DNA of 64,000 bases from Fistulifera solaris. Lineage: Eukaryota > Bacillariophyta > Bacillariophyceae > Naviculales > Stauroneidaceae. Numbering within the stretch: the stretch's first letter is position 1; the number at the start of each line of letters is the position of its first letter. The stretch lies in assembly GCA_030295235.1 (NCBI GenBank), contig AP026162.1, forward strand, positions 1,612,001-1,676,000, read 5' to 3'. The translations under genes were made by a program, and so were the position numbers. A model generated the notes under the pieces. That model did not search any database. It was not told where the DNA came from and saw only the letters and a list, made by a program, of their open reading frames with translations. Positions 1 through 8,519 of the stretch are shown here, piece by piece.

Positions 1-136
1 CCCAATACGTTGTACCCACGGCAGAAACTCTGGCCCGTTTCATCGGAAAGAGTAATCGGGGGTCAATGTGGTTCGGATCGTCTGCAGTTCCTTCTTCTTG
101 TCCCTCGACTTTTTCGTCATTGGGTAAAGAGCTCAT
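1..136 (-). CDS. N-terminus of unidentified protein, cut by window edge
   Basis: Reading leftwards from an ATG at 134-136, an open frame runs without a stop to base 1, giving 45 codons. The visible peptide begins MSSLPNDEKVEG and is acidic, then carries a short basic stretch (MKRAR) that could be a nuclear signal. No domain is visible and I do not recognise the family. The start is supported only by being the most upstream in-frame ATG. The gene would be transcribed away from the secreted-protein gene at 615, so the gap to 614 would be a shared divergent promoter region. It could also be chance open sequence. Confidence 0.4.
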   Translation of the reverse strand, partial: MSSLPNDEKVEGQEEGTADDPNHIDPRLLFPMKRARVSAVGTTYW

Positions 137-614
137 CTCCGTGAGCTTTAATGTTGTGATCTTAGTTGGTAATGAGTACTAATACAATTGCAATCTTTAT
201 TACTCCGGAGTATTACGCCGCATTGCCTTTATTTTGCACGACAACGACGAAATGCGATTCAAATCCAGTCACGACAAAAAGTAATATACACTTTGGGACT
301 ATAGTAGGGTGCCTGATCGCGCATCGCGCAAGGGTTCTTTGTGATCGCTCCAACGAAATTTACCAGAGGTCTATAGAGTAAAAAGTAGTCTGGTGATTAC
401 ATCGCATTCGCAGCGGTAAACACGTCAAAGCGTTCATCGCGGGCGGCCGTTTTCACACAAAAACTGAAACCGAAAAAATGAAAACTATATACCATGAAGA
501 GAAAACGGCCAAGTAAAACATGAATGACCCGTTTTCATCTTTTTTATCGTGCAGCGGTATCATCAATCGGCATCATGAAAGGCTCACAATTTTATTGTTG
601 GACGAAAACATATC
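137..614. other. Intergenic region with one dispersed-repeat copy
   Basis: No convincing gene is present; the 71-codon open frame at 166-381 starts on TTG and has no recognisable features. Bases about 254-312 resemble the 227/233-bp tandem repeat found at 32.9-34.5 kb. The rest is probably promoter and 5' leader for the flanking divergent genes. Confidence 0.5.
254..312. repeat. Single copy of the CACTTTGGGACTATAGTA repeat family
   Basis: The block holds ACTTTGGGACTATAGTA preceded by a degenerate CAAATCCAGTCACG. The same two pieces, in the same order, make up the start of each unit in the 32882-34463 array (ACTTTG..ACTATAGTA preceded by GAAATGCAGTCGCGG). Further relatives are at 57131-57200 and 27018-27060. 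No coding capacity is visible. Confidence 0.55.
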
Positions 615-1418
615 ATGAAAAGCTTCCTTGCCCTTTTCTTTGCTGCCTCGGCCTTTCTCGTCGTCTCGGCTTTCGCCGACGAAGACATTGGTCTCTGCTG
701 CCTATGTGACGACTGCAAGCCTGTTGTTCGTGGCCGTGAATCTCTGAAGGTTGATGACAAGGGGAAAACCTGCAATGCTCTTTACATGGAGCTGGCGGAC
801 CCTACGAACGACTCCAAAATGGGCAACTCCCTGTGTCTCAATCAGATTCGTCGGTTTCGTTCTCATTGCTGCGATGCCACGCATATCCCCATTGAGATTG
901 TACAAGCTCCGACTCCCGCGCCCAATTTCGGAATGGAAGAAGGAACCGAGCCCATCTGCAACATCTGCCGCGATGGTTCGTATCCAACGATTCCCTTCGC
1001 CAAGATTGTTACATTTGATCGCTTCATCAAAGGAGAAAAGACTTGCGATGAACTGTACCGTATGGGACTAACAGGCAACATCCCGGATCAAATCTGCAAT
1101 CCATTGGTGAATTATGCGAAACGGCCCTGTGGTTGCACGTCGAATCAAGCCCTTCGTGCGCCGACACGCTCTCCCACAGCCGCACCAGTCACCATTCCTT
1201 CGACGAGTCCTACCAGTGATCCTTCTATGACTCCTTCACACAACTCTGAAACTTCAGCAAGCCCTTCTACTAGCCCTTCGCTCGCACCCTCCCAGGCGCT
1301 GAGCGAGATCGACGATTCGTGGAAAGAAAGCACTTGGTGGAAAATGATCATGAAACGCATGTCGAGATTCTTCAACCGCGAACAGCGTCGCTTGAGAGGA
1401 AAGTACGAGCTTAACTGA
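615..1418 (+). CDS. Secreted Cys-rich protein with Ser/Thr/Pro stalk
   Basis: This 267-residue protein starts with a clear signal peptide (hydrophobic residues 5-20, cleavage expected near SAFA-DE). Two cysteine-rich modules follow. The first, residues about 27-94, has CCLCDDCKP and later a CC pair. The second, residues about 116-178, has CNICRDG and ends in CGC. Modules with a CxICxDG start are common in diatom secreted proteins, but no biochemical role is established from sequence. Residues about 185-232 are a Ser/Thr/Pro-rich spacer of the kind that is usually O-glycosylated. The tail is basic (MKRMSRFF..RRLRG) and no second membrane segment is seen. The product is likely exported to the cell surface or wall. 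The start is the ATG directly before the signal peptide. No intron is needed. Confidence 0.75.
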   Translation: MKSFLALFFAASAFLVVSAFADEDIGLCCLCDDCKPVVRGRESLKVDDKGKTCNALYMELADPTNDSKMGNSLCLNQIRRFRSHCCDATHIPIEIVQAPTPAPNFGMEEGTEPICNICRDGSYPTIPFAKIVTFDRFIKGEKTCDELYRMGLTGNIPDQICNPLVNYAKRPCGCTSNQALRAPTRSPTAAPVTIPSTSPTSDPSMTPSHNSETSASPSTSPSLAPSQALSEIDDSWKESTWWKMIMKRMSRFFNREQRRLRGKYELN

Positions 1419-1757
1419 GCTTTTTACTTGTGTGGTAAACGAAGGCAACACAACATAATTCTAGAATAAAGAGTAAAAACAATGATAATTAACGAGATGA
1501 TCCTGGACCCTTGACCGCCATAGTCTACTTTGATGTCGTAACGACACTGAAGTAACACCACCTGTTCAGATCGTGTTGCGTACGATCCGAACCCCGAATG
1601 AATTCAATTGTTCTTTTCATCCCATAGTAAACATCGTAAAAAGATCCCACCATACTTGCAGAACACACGAGCTTGACACGGCGAAATAGGCGTTGTCAAG
1701 AATCTTTCGCTTTGATCTCATAAAAAATTGTTCTTCGTCTTCTTTGAATACTTTTCA

Positions 1758-2311
1758 ATGCGTATTCTTTCACTTGCTCCGCTCTTAGCCCTTGTGGCGT
1801 CAAGCTATGGCTTTACTGCGACTGCGCCTCCGATGCGTTCGGTAAGTTTATGCTCGTCATCTGTGCCGTTCGATTTGCTCTGGTGAGAAACCTCTTCTAA
1901 CTTCCGACACAATAGGCTGCTACTCGCATGTCTCTCATGACTCAAAGTGAGAGTGACGCTTTGATTGCCAAAGTGAATGACTGTGCTGAAAGCGAGTGCG
2001 GTATTGACGATGTCAGTGAGTTGATTTACACTCTTCAAGAGCAGCAGAAGGAGCTCAGTGACCGCCTTGAGCAGGTGCGCAAAATGATTCACGTCTTGGA
2101 CCACATAAACGGATCAGACGACCGCAAGGTTGACGAAGTCCGTGAAACAGTTCGAGCCATTTTCCGTATCTTTCAAATGGGAGATAAGGCCAGTGGCAAC
2201 AATTACCCCTCGTTGAGCAAGCCCGTCGGATGGAGTGGAGAAGTTGGCAAGGGACCGACCACAGCATATGATGCCCTCCCTCCTAAACGTATCTCGAAGA
2301 AACAGCCTTAG
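1758..2311 (+). CDS. Plastid-targeted CP12-like small coiled-coil protein, copy A
   Basis: Two exons, 1758-1841 and 1916-2311, join in frame across a 74-base GT-AG intron to give 159 residues. Exon 1 encodes a signal peptide ending SSYGF-TATAPP, a form of the diatom plastid-import motif with phenylalanine at the cleavage site. The mature part opens with C51-x4-C56-GIDDVSELI and continues as a heptad-rich helix (residues about 60-85), then a conserved tail GPTTAYDALPPK. The ECxxxDxVxEL arrangement recalls the Cys plus AWD-VEEL core of CP12, the redox linker of Calvin-cycle GAPDH and phosphoribulokinase, and diatom CP12 is reported to be coiled-coil. The tryptophan and the C-terminal GAPDH-binding Cys pair are missing, so the CP12 link is an inference. 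A close paralogue lies tail-to-tail at 2568-3193. Confidence 0.7.
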
Positions 2312-2567
2312 AATCAAAATTATTTAGTAAGAGTGCTTCTTTTCATGGTCGATTGTAGCTAGAGCAATCAAGTATTTCCCGCGATAAACTATTCTTGTCG
2401 TCGGTCGCCGACGACAAAGTATCCAAATATATCGAACACTCCCTTTGCAATGACATTCATTGGCACGACTAAAGAATTAAAATCTAGAATAATGAAGAGG
2501 TACAGTCTTTGGTGAAGGTGAAGGGCGGTGGCTCTACTAAACGTTTAAAGTATTGCGATGTGACTGG

Positions 2568-3193
2568 TCAAGGTGTTGAAGCGAGTGATTCATGTGTGCG
2601 TGAAAGAAAGGAAAGAACTTTCCTAAGGCGTAGCCTTCCACTTTTGGGAGGAAGAGCATCGTAAGCTGTGGTTGGTCCATCGCCAATGTCTCCAGCAAAT
2701 CCGGTGGGAAAAGCCATGGGCTTGCTGGTATCAAAGACACGAAGCATGTCTTTGACAAACGCACGGACTTCGTCCGTCTTTCGCTCTTTCTTCGCATTCA
2801 AGTGCTGCAAGTGAGCAACGGCGTTCATGACTGCCTCCAAGCGCTCGCTCAAAAGCTTCTCTTGCTCTTTTAGTTCAGCTATGAGATCGGCCACTTCGTC
2901 AATCGAGCATTCGCCGGCAGCACATTCATCGGCAGAGTGGAGGATCTGGCTGGTTTCTTCGTTACTCAAGAGAATAGAACGGGCTGTGGACGAGTACTGA
3001 AGGCGAAAAGGTTCGAGGTAAAGAAAGCAAGTATGAGAACAAGTTATAGAGGACTTACTTCAAGATTCAGTTGTCAGCTTGTCGTATTCTTCTGATTGAC
3101 ACCTACCTTGGGACTAGTCACAAGGCGCGCAGCGGGCTGAAAAGCAACGACCGACGAGAGAATCAAAGACAGAATGGCAAGTCGAGACAACAT
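2568..3193 (-). CDS. Plastid-targeted CP12-like small coiled-coil protein, copy B
   Basis: The exons are 3193-3107 and 2996-2568, with a 110-base intron (GTAGGT donor, TTCAG acceptor, phase 0), giving 171 residues. The N-terminus MLSRLAILSLILSSVVAFQP is a signal peptide ending in the diatom plastid motif A-FQP. The mature chain repeats the layout of its convergent neighbour: C54-x4-C59-SIDEVADLI, a charged heptad helix, RKxDEVR, and GDxGxGPTTAYDALPPK. After that motif copy B has about 23 extra basic residues. The shared motifs and the tail-to-tail arrangement indicate a local inverted duplication that has since diverged. The function is unproven; a CP12-type redox-controlled linker is the leading guess because of the paired cysteines beside the acidic helix. 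Confidence 0.7.
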
Positions 3194-3830
3194 GTTTCTA
3201 AGCTTGAGATGATTATCTGGAATAAGGTCAAAGGAGTAGTTCTTTCGCCCTCTCGTTTTTATGATAAGAATGCAATACGAACTGGAATCTTTTGACCGGA
3301 GTTTTCATGATGTTGATGTGCGATCGTGATGGATGCAGAAAAGAAACACGAAATCGAAATTATTGTCTGTGTTACTGTACAACAACACAGAAACATCTGC
3401 TCCCTTATAGAATGCTTCTTTACTTCTCTCAACGAGGAAGTTTCTGTCTTTCAACATTTTGTGTCTATAGTAAATCGAAAAAGGGCTGAGACGAGCAGAT
3501 GGTGTTCGTCGTTCGTCACGCATTATTTATTTCTGGTGCGCCCCTTTCCCCTTCGCGCGCAAGCGAGCGAGCGAGCGCGCAGCTGAGCGCGCAGTCAGTT
3601 TCGTCTGGACGCCGTCCTGGCTTTGATGACGAATACGATCGGAACGACGACGAAAGACGAAAGGAAAAGGAGATAGGTGGAGTTTACTGTGCACATCATT
3701 CGACTTCTCAAAAGCAATAACAAGCTTAGCACCCCGCTTCGCCAGCTCCTACTTATTGATCTCCTTCTAGCCTGTATCGCTTCGGGCGCTTAGCTTATAA
3801 ACATTCTTTTGTCGGTATTGACTACGCATC
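3194..3830. promoter_or_regulatory. Divergent intergenic region
   Basis: This lies between the start of the copy B plastid gene and the Mia40-like gene. Open frames here overlap each other on both strands and show no domain. A GC-rich stretch of alternating GCGAGCGA and GCGCGCAG lies at about 3556-3596. A TATA-like TTATAAA at about 3795 lies 35 bases before the downstream ATG. Confidence 0.45.
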
Positions 3831-4888
3831 ATGCATCGGTTTGTGACTCAGCGAATCGCTCGACAAAGACTCATCGCTACAGTTCGGCCCTTTCCGATTC
3901 ATAGACGCCTATCCACAATAACCACACTCGATAATCATGGAAGTCTTTCAGGATGGCTGGCGATGATGGGGGCAGCTATGGCAGCTGTGTCGGTGCATCA
4001 GACGTGGACTTCTCAATGCGAGGAAGTTTTTGCGCCGGTAGCAGAAGTAGAGGAAGACGACGCTGAAGAAGATGATCCGTATGTTAATCTTCCAGATGAA
4101 GATGAAGAAACGGACTGCAGCATGTGCAAAACATTCCGTCAGGGTCCATGTAGACCCTACTGGCGAAAATTAGAGCGGTGTTTCAAGGATCATGAAGGAG
4201 AAGAGAATGGGGCTGTCAGATGTATGCGTTATTTCAAACCTCACCAACAGTGTCTCATGGGATATTCAAATCTCTACCAGCTCGTATCACTGGAAATGAA
4301 ACAGGAACTAGTGAGCGATCTTGAGTTGTCTATTTCCGAGGAGGAACGGCGCAAATGGAACCCTCAAATCGACTGGAGCACCTATCTAGAATTCACAAAA
4401 GAAACGGGTCTATCGTACAAAGAAACTGTGCAGTCGAGAGATACAACCACAAACGAACTACTACCGCTATGGAAACGGCTGCCAGACAACAAAGAGCCCG
4501 TCTTACTCACATTGACCTCCCAGCTGCCGAAACTCAACCCTGAAACTGGGATGATTCTCAAAGTTGCATATGCAGTGGACCAAGACGGATACGTTCTTGG
4601 TTTGACCTACAACAAAAAGTATGGAGAGCTTCTAGAAAAGTCAAAAGGTAATACTACAGAGGGAACTGATGATGCAAAGAATGACAGTTCGGAGGAAAAC
4701 CAGGATAACCAGCACGATCAGTTCGAGTTCGACTTTTCATTCTGCCTGGAGAGACCAAGTCAGTTCGCGTCTGTGGACTGTATTCGGAAAATCCTGTTGG
4801 TGCCGATCCTAATAAAGAGATCTTGGACGCGCTATTGTTCAAAAGCAAATCTTTCAGTCTGAAAAAAATCGCCAAGTCGTCAGTTTAG
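3831..4888 (+). CDS. Mia40-like twin-CX9C protein, membrane-anchored
   Basis: The N-terminus is a mitochondrial-type basic presequence (MHRFVTQRIARQRL) followed by a possible inner-membrane anchor at residues 39-55 and an acidic linker. Then come C96-SM-C99, seven residues, and twin CX9C pairs (C107/C117 and C131/C141). Cysteine spacing and the GPC and CF contexts match Mia40/CHCHD4, the intermembrane-space disulfide relay oxidoreductase, whose active motif is CPC. Here that site reads CSMC. A C-terminal extension of about 200 residues is not part of known Mia40. The frame breaks at the T4 run 4734-4737. Counting one more T gives an ending (FFILPGETK..LKKIAKSSV, stop 4886-4888, about 352 residues) that looks far more protein-like than the direct reading, which stops at 4862. 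Confidence 0.7.
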
Positions 4889-4948
4889 AATAAAGACCCT
4901 TCTATCTAGCATGAGTTTTAACTCTAATTTGTCTAACAGCCGTTGAAT

Positions 4949-5818
4949 TTACTCCTCTGGAATAGGAGGACGGAGCGCCAAATAGATGGAACTTCCCAAC
5001 AAAGGCAAGAAGAGAGTGCTCGCGGCGATGAGTGTACCATCTCTTCCGGTGCGCAGCCGGTAGTCGCGAGCGGTGAGTGCGACAGCTGTGAGATGCAAAC
5101 AAGTAAGGTCGAGCGAAGACACGAGCGCGAATTTGCTGCTCGCCAGCAGATCGAGAAATCCTTGCCAAAGTCCAGAGGCATCCGTTTGAAAAGCCTCTGG
5201 TACATGAGATAAGAATGGAATCGCCGTGACGGCAGCTGCAAGAGACAATCCAAGTAGTTTATTCTCGGTCACTTTGGCGGTGAACCAGCTCAACTCCGAT
5301 TGCGTCACAGAATCTCTTGGTGGTGCACGGAACGTTAAATATGGACCTAAAGCAAAGTATCCAATGAACGATGATAGACATAGGAAAGGTCCGGCCGGTA
5401 GCCCTTTTCCTGGTCGACCCTGTGGCAATAACAGTGCAGCCAGGATCATTGGCATGGGTACAAAGAAGTTGAATATCATGTAGAATAGTTCATTGAAACC
5501 AGGATTGGCAGGATCCGCGAGAATTCCCTCGATCATTGCTTGATCGGATGCACTTATTAATCCTTGATCTCCGCTCAAATAAATGACGAGACTCACTAAC
5601 GAAACCCAAGGCACAGCGGCGATCGGGTTAAATGTCGAAGAAGGTACGTCATCTGCGTCAATTTCCGGAGCCACACGAGCTTTCATGCAGAAAGGCGCTT
5701 CCGATCGTCTACCAACATCAGTGGCGAGGAATTTCGGGGCGATCGAACGGGTGGGAGCAATTTGAAAAGCCTGGACGGCAGTTGCCGTTAGCAAAGCGAA
5801 TGCTGCATATGTTTTCAT
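4949..5818 (-). CDS. Plastid multi-pass membrane protein of unknown role
   Basis: The 289-residue protein starts at MKTYAAFALL; an upstream in-frame TTG is ignored. Residues 1-17 form a signal peptide ending VQAFQIAP, a textbook diatom plastid motif, followed by a Ser/Arg-containing transit region up to about residue 45. The mature part has about five hydrophobic segments (near residues 68-85, 110-135, 145-162, 195-215 and 265-285). It includes a helix with FNELFYMIFNFFVPMP and a loop containing GPYLTFR. Similar proteins of unknown function are known to me from cyanobacteria and plastid-bearing eukaryotes, but I cannot name the family reliably. A thylakoid or envelope location is likely. Its 3' end faces the 3' end of the Mia40-like gene, about 60 bases away. 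Confidence 0.7.
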   Translation of the reverse strand: MKTYAAFALLTATAVQAFQIAPTRSIAPKFLATDVGRRSEAPFCMKARVAPEIDADDVPSSTFNPIAAVPWVSLVSLVIYLSGDQGLISASDQAMIEGILADPANPGFNELFYMIFNFFVPMPMILAALLLPQGRPGKGLPAGPFLCLSSFIGYFALGPYLTFRAPPRDSVTQSELSWFTAKVTENKLLGLSLAAAVTAIPFLSHVPEAFQTDASGLWQGFLDLLASSKFALVSSLDLTCLHLTAVALTARDYRLRTGRDGTLIAASTLFLPLLGSSIYLALRPPIPEE

Positions 5819-6991
5819 CGACAATATCTTTGGTTAGTTGAATGCCGCCAAATGTGTGGAGGACGAGATCCTCTCTCGCAAAGTTGGTGCAAAATGATGA
5901 TTGCGGTGAAAAAATGAGTCAGTCGCCTTCATGTGAAAGTATAGTCATTGGAAATCACTATTGCCCAGGGTGTAGGTGAACCCCAGCTGAATTCCAGATT
6001 TAAGTCATTGAAAATCACTATGGTCCAGATTGTTGGTTTAGGCAACCCAAGACTGAATTTCAGTCATGAAACCATTACATTTTATTGTATTTATTTGCGG
6101 GCGCGAAAAATGTTCATCCGTTCAGTTTTTACTTTTATTGCTTTGATCATCATAAGCAGTATTCTCCCCTTTCAGCCTGCTACTAGTTAGAAGCACAACG
6201 CGCAGAAAATGTAATCTGTCGCCGATTGCCGGCAAATGAGGCACGCAATTTACTTTTTTCGGCAGACCGGGCGTCATCATTCCGACCCGCTCCGGCAAGA
6301 ATCATCGAGATATGTGAAGAACTCCACCTTCGTCCAATGTTGTTCTGCAGAGAAAGCAGTTTAAAACTAATATTGGCATCAGTGATAAGCATTTGGTGTA
6401 TTATTGAGTTTTGAGCGTCTTTATGAAAGACAGCGAACGCTTGCGAAAGTCAATTTTACTTCTTTGCCTCCCAAAATAGACGTGAGTTACGGCTTCCTGT
6501 TCGGTTTGCTTGTTAAGTGCAAGTGATTTCCTTGTTCCCCATTCACACTATGCAGCCGATGGTCGTTGCTTTTTCGTTTCGGCTCACCCATTTAACCGTA
6601 CCTCAAACAATAATGTTTGGCTCGGCGCTGTTACGACTGCATGAACGGAGATACGTATGTCTACATGGCATAATGAGAACCATCACGGAAAGACTCGATG
6701 CGAAGCCAATGCGCCGTACCTGGTAATCTACAAGGAATCTAAGGTGGGAGCCAGTCAGCTATCGGAAACGGAAGTGACCGCTGGCACTTGTCAATGCGCA
6801 CATTGGAAGCATACCTGGTAGTTGCAGGCGGTTTATCATTGACGAACACAGCCTTGTACCAACAATTTGCCGGTGGATCCGTTTAGGAGAGAATGACAGT
6901 TATTGGAGAAATATCACTATAAACTTCTTACGCACAACTATACACGCTTCATTGGACCATCTCGGCAAGGGAAAATCGATTTCAAGCGAAA
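5819..6991. other. Long intergenic region, no gene seen
   Basis: Several open frames of 60-80 codons occur, all without recognisable features. A 60-base direct repeat and one inverted copy of the TTCATGACTGAAAT motif lie near its left end. The rest (6072-6991) shows nothing I can interpret. It would hold promoters or 3' ends of the flanking minus-strand genes. Confidence 0.4.
5944..6071. repeat. Two-copy 60-bp direct repeat plus dispersed motif
   Basis: CATTGGAAATCACTATTGCCCAG at about 5946 recurs as CATTGAAAATCACTATGGTCCAG at about 6006 (about 60 bases apart), each followed by a similar GTxGGTxxA stretch. The block ends in GACTGAATTTCAGTCATGAA (6052-6071), the reverse complement of the TTCATGACTGAAAT motif that opens units of the 32.9-34.5 kb array. 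Confidence 0.5.
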
Positions 6992-8185
6992 CTAAAAACG
7001 ATAAGGACGGGGGCCAACAATGCTTTCGTCATTGATTTCCTCCCAAAAGTTCCAGGAAAATTCACCGCTTTCGTCGTAACAAGCTGCTGCGCCAAGTAGT
7101 GCCTTTGCTGCTAGCTTGCGCGCTTCCTTCATATTCCCCATGGCCTTGTACGCCAGAGCACTTGCTTTTAGTGCACTTGGAGCGAATTTGTACGCTTTCA
7201 AGATTTTCTGCCCAACTTCGATGCATTGATCATACTTCTTCATCTGATACAGACACTCTTGTGCTCCCCTCATCATCGCTCCGTGCTGGTCGGTTGTCAT
7301 TTGGTCGGGGCCGGGCATTGGGAACCGAATTTCGAGCGTTTGGTAGGCCATCAAGGCCTTTTTCCACTTCCCAAGTTTCATATGCATTTCGGCTATCAGC
7401 TCGTAGACTGTAGCCAATTCTGACTTGCTGATGCCATTGCCTTCGGTATCAAGGTTTAGCTTCCCTACTTCCTCAATTTTGTCGAGGTCTGAAGGATTGT
7501 ATTTCACTGCTAGGTCCAATCCGCCATTTTCAGCGTCCTTGAGCACATCTTCTAGGACTTTTAGTGCGGAATTGTGATAGCCATGCGAACTCAAGATTCT
7601 TGCTTGATCCAACGGGAAAGTGTACTTTGAAGCCGGATCGTCCTGGTCACGAATGTAGCACATATTTGCGAGGGCCTTGGACATCGAAGCTTTTCGAAAC
7701 GCAAGCGACAAATCATCTTTTTCGACTCGTGCAATAATGCCTTTGGCTTTCGTCAACGTTGGCTGGACCAGCTCCGGCATTTCACTGCGGCAATCGGGAC
7801 ACTTATTGGTCGCGTTCGCCCTCTGAAACTGACGTAGACAAGACCAGCAAGAGATGTGCTTGCACTCGACGCAAACAATTGGATCAACGATAGCTGCTCG
7901 AGAACAAATTTCGCAAGCCTTTTTGACCACAAAGCTGGTTACCTTAGTTCCCGTGACTACCTCTTCCATTGAACGTGAAACGGGACGTGCGGTCGGCGCC
8001 AACATAATGCGCGAGTGAGCTACGATCTGACACACGAATTTGTGAGACTTCCAATCAGCTTTCTGGCAGCCTTTGCTGCAGTAAAACGCCATGTGACAGC
8101 GTGAGCACCGGCTTTTTGGGTGCTGCTGGTCGCAGTGCTCCGCGTCGCACGTAATGAATTGTAACAGTGTTTCTAGATCCCCCAT
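6992..8185 (-). CDS. MYND plus RING zinc-finger protein with TPR-like helices
   Basis: An intronless frame of 397 residues. Residues about 13-52 form a MYND finger (C13, C18, CSRCHMAFYCSKGCQ, HKFVC), a protein-interaction zinc module. Residues about 90-136 form a RING-type finger (CEICSRA, CVECKHISCWSC, CPDC), suggesting E3 ubiquitin ligase activity or a scaffold. The second half (about 160-370) is helical with repeated A-x-G/YxxA patterns typical of TPR units, for example LGKWKKALMAYQTLE and ALAYKAMGNMKEARKLA. The partner cannot be told from sequence. The ATG at 8185 directly precedes the MYND domain. It is divergent from the leucine-rich gene at 8520. Confidence 0.75.
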   Translation of the reverse strand: MGDLETLLQFITCDAEHCDQQHPKSRCSRCHMAFYCSKGCQKADWKSHKFVCQIVAHSRIMLAPTARPVSRSMEEVVTGTKVTSFVVKKACEICSRAAIVDPIVCVECKHISCWSCLRQFQRANATNKCPDCRSEMPELVQPTLTKAKGIIARVEKDDLSLAFRKASMSKALANMCYIRDQDDPASKYTFPLDQARILSSHGYHNSALKVLEDVLKDAENGGLDLAVKYNPSDLDKIEEVGKLNLDTEGNGISKSELATVYELIAEMHMKLGKWKKALMAYQTLEIRFPMPGPDQMTTDQHGAMMRGAQECLYQMKKYDQCIEVGQKILKAYKFAPSALKASALAYKAMGNMKEARKLAAKALLGAAACYDESGEFSWNFWEEINDESIVGPRPYRF

Positions 8186-8519
8186 CTTGCTCGCAACAGG
8201 ACAGACACTTCTTTAGATGACACGATGCTTCTCTGGAAAAGGCTAGATACGTTGTTTGAGTTATAAAGCCCAGACAAAGCTTGAGAAGTAAGATGAGGTG
8301 AAAGATGCAAAGAATGTTTTCGCCCTCATCGGTCGATCCTCATCCGCGTTTTCATCGAAGGCGCCAGAGTACATTCTGGACCAGTGTCGCAAAAGGTACT
8401 CCGTATATTATTTTTTCGATGTAAGTTCCCGTGTCTCTCCCCTCGATATTTATTTTTGTGCCATAAAGCGAGCTATTGCTGTTTTGTCTGTTCTCTATTC
8501 CATTTTGCCTCAAGAAATA
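8186..8519. promoter_or_regulatory. Divergent promoter region
   Basis: This separates the starts of the MYND/RING gene and the leucine-rich gene. It contains a TATA-like TTATAAA near 8262. The open frame running through it from 8298 begins with TTG-type or weak starts and only becomes protein-like at the ATG at 8520. Confidence 0.4.

Noticed and set aside
1758-3193. Firm naming of the paralogue pair as CP12
   Set aside because: The Cys/acidic-helix similarity is short, and the canonical tryptophan and C-terminal cysteine pair are absent, so only a CP12-like label is given.
3499-3720. 73-codon Arg/Ser-rich frame as a gene
   Set aside because: Composition follows the GCGAGCGA simple repeat in the DNA; no homologous feature, and two other frames are open in the same place.
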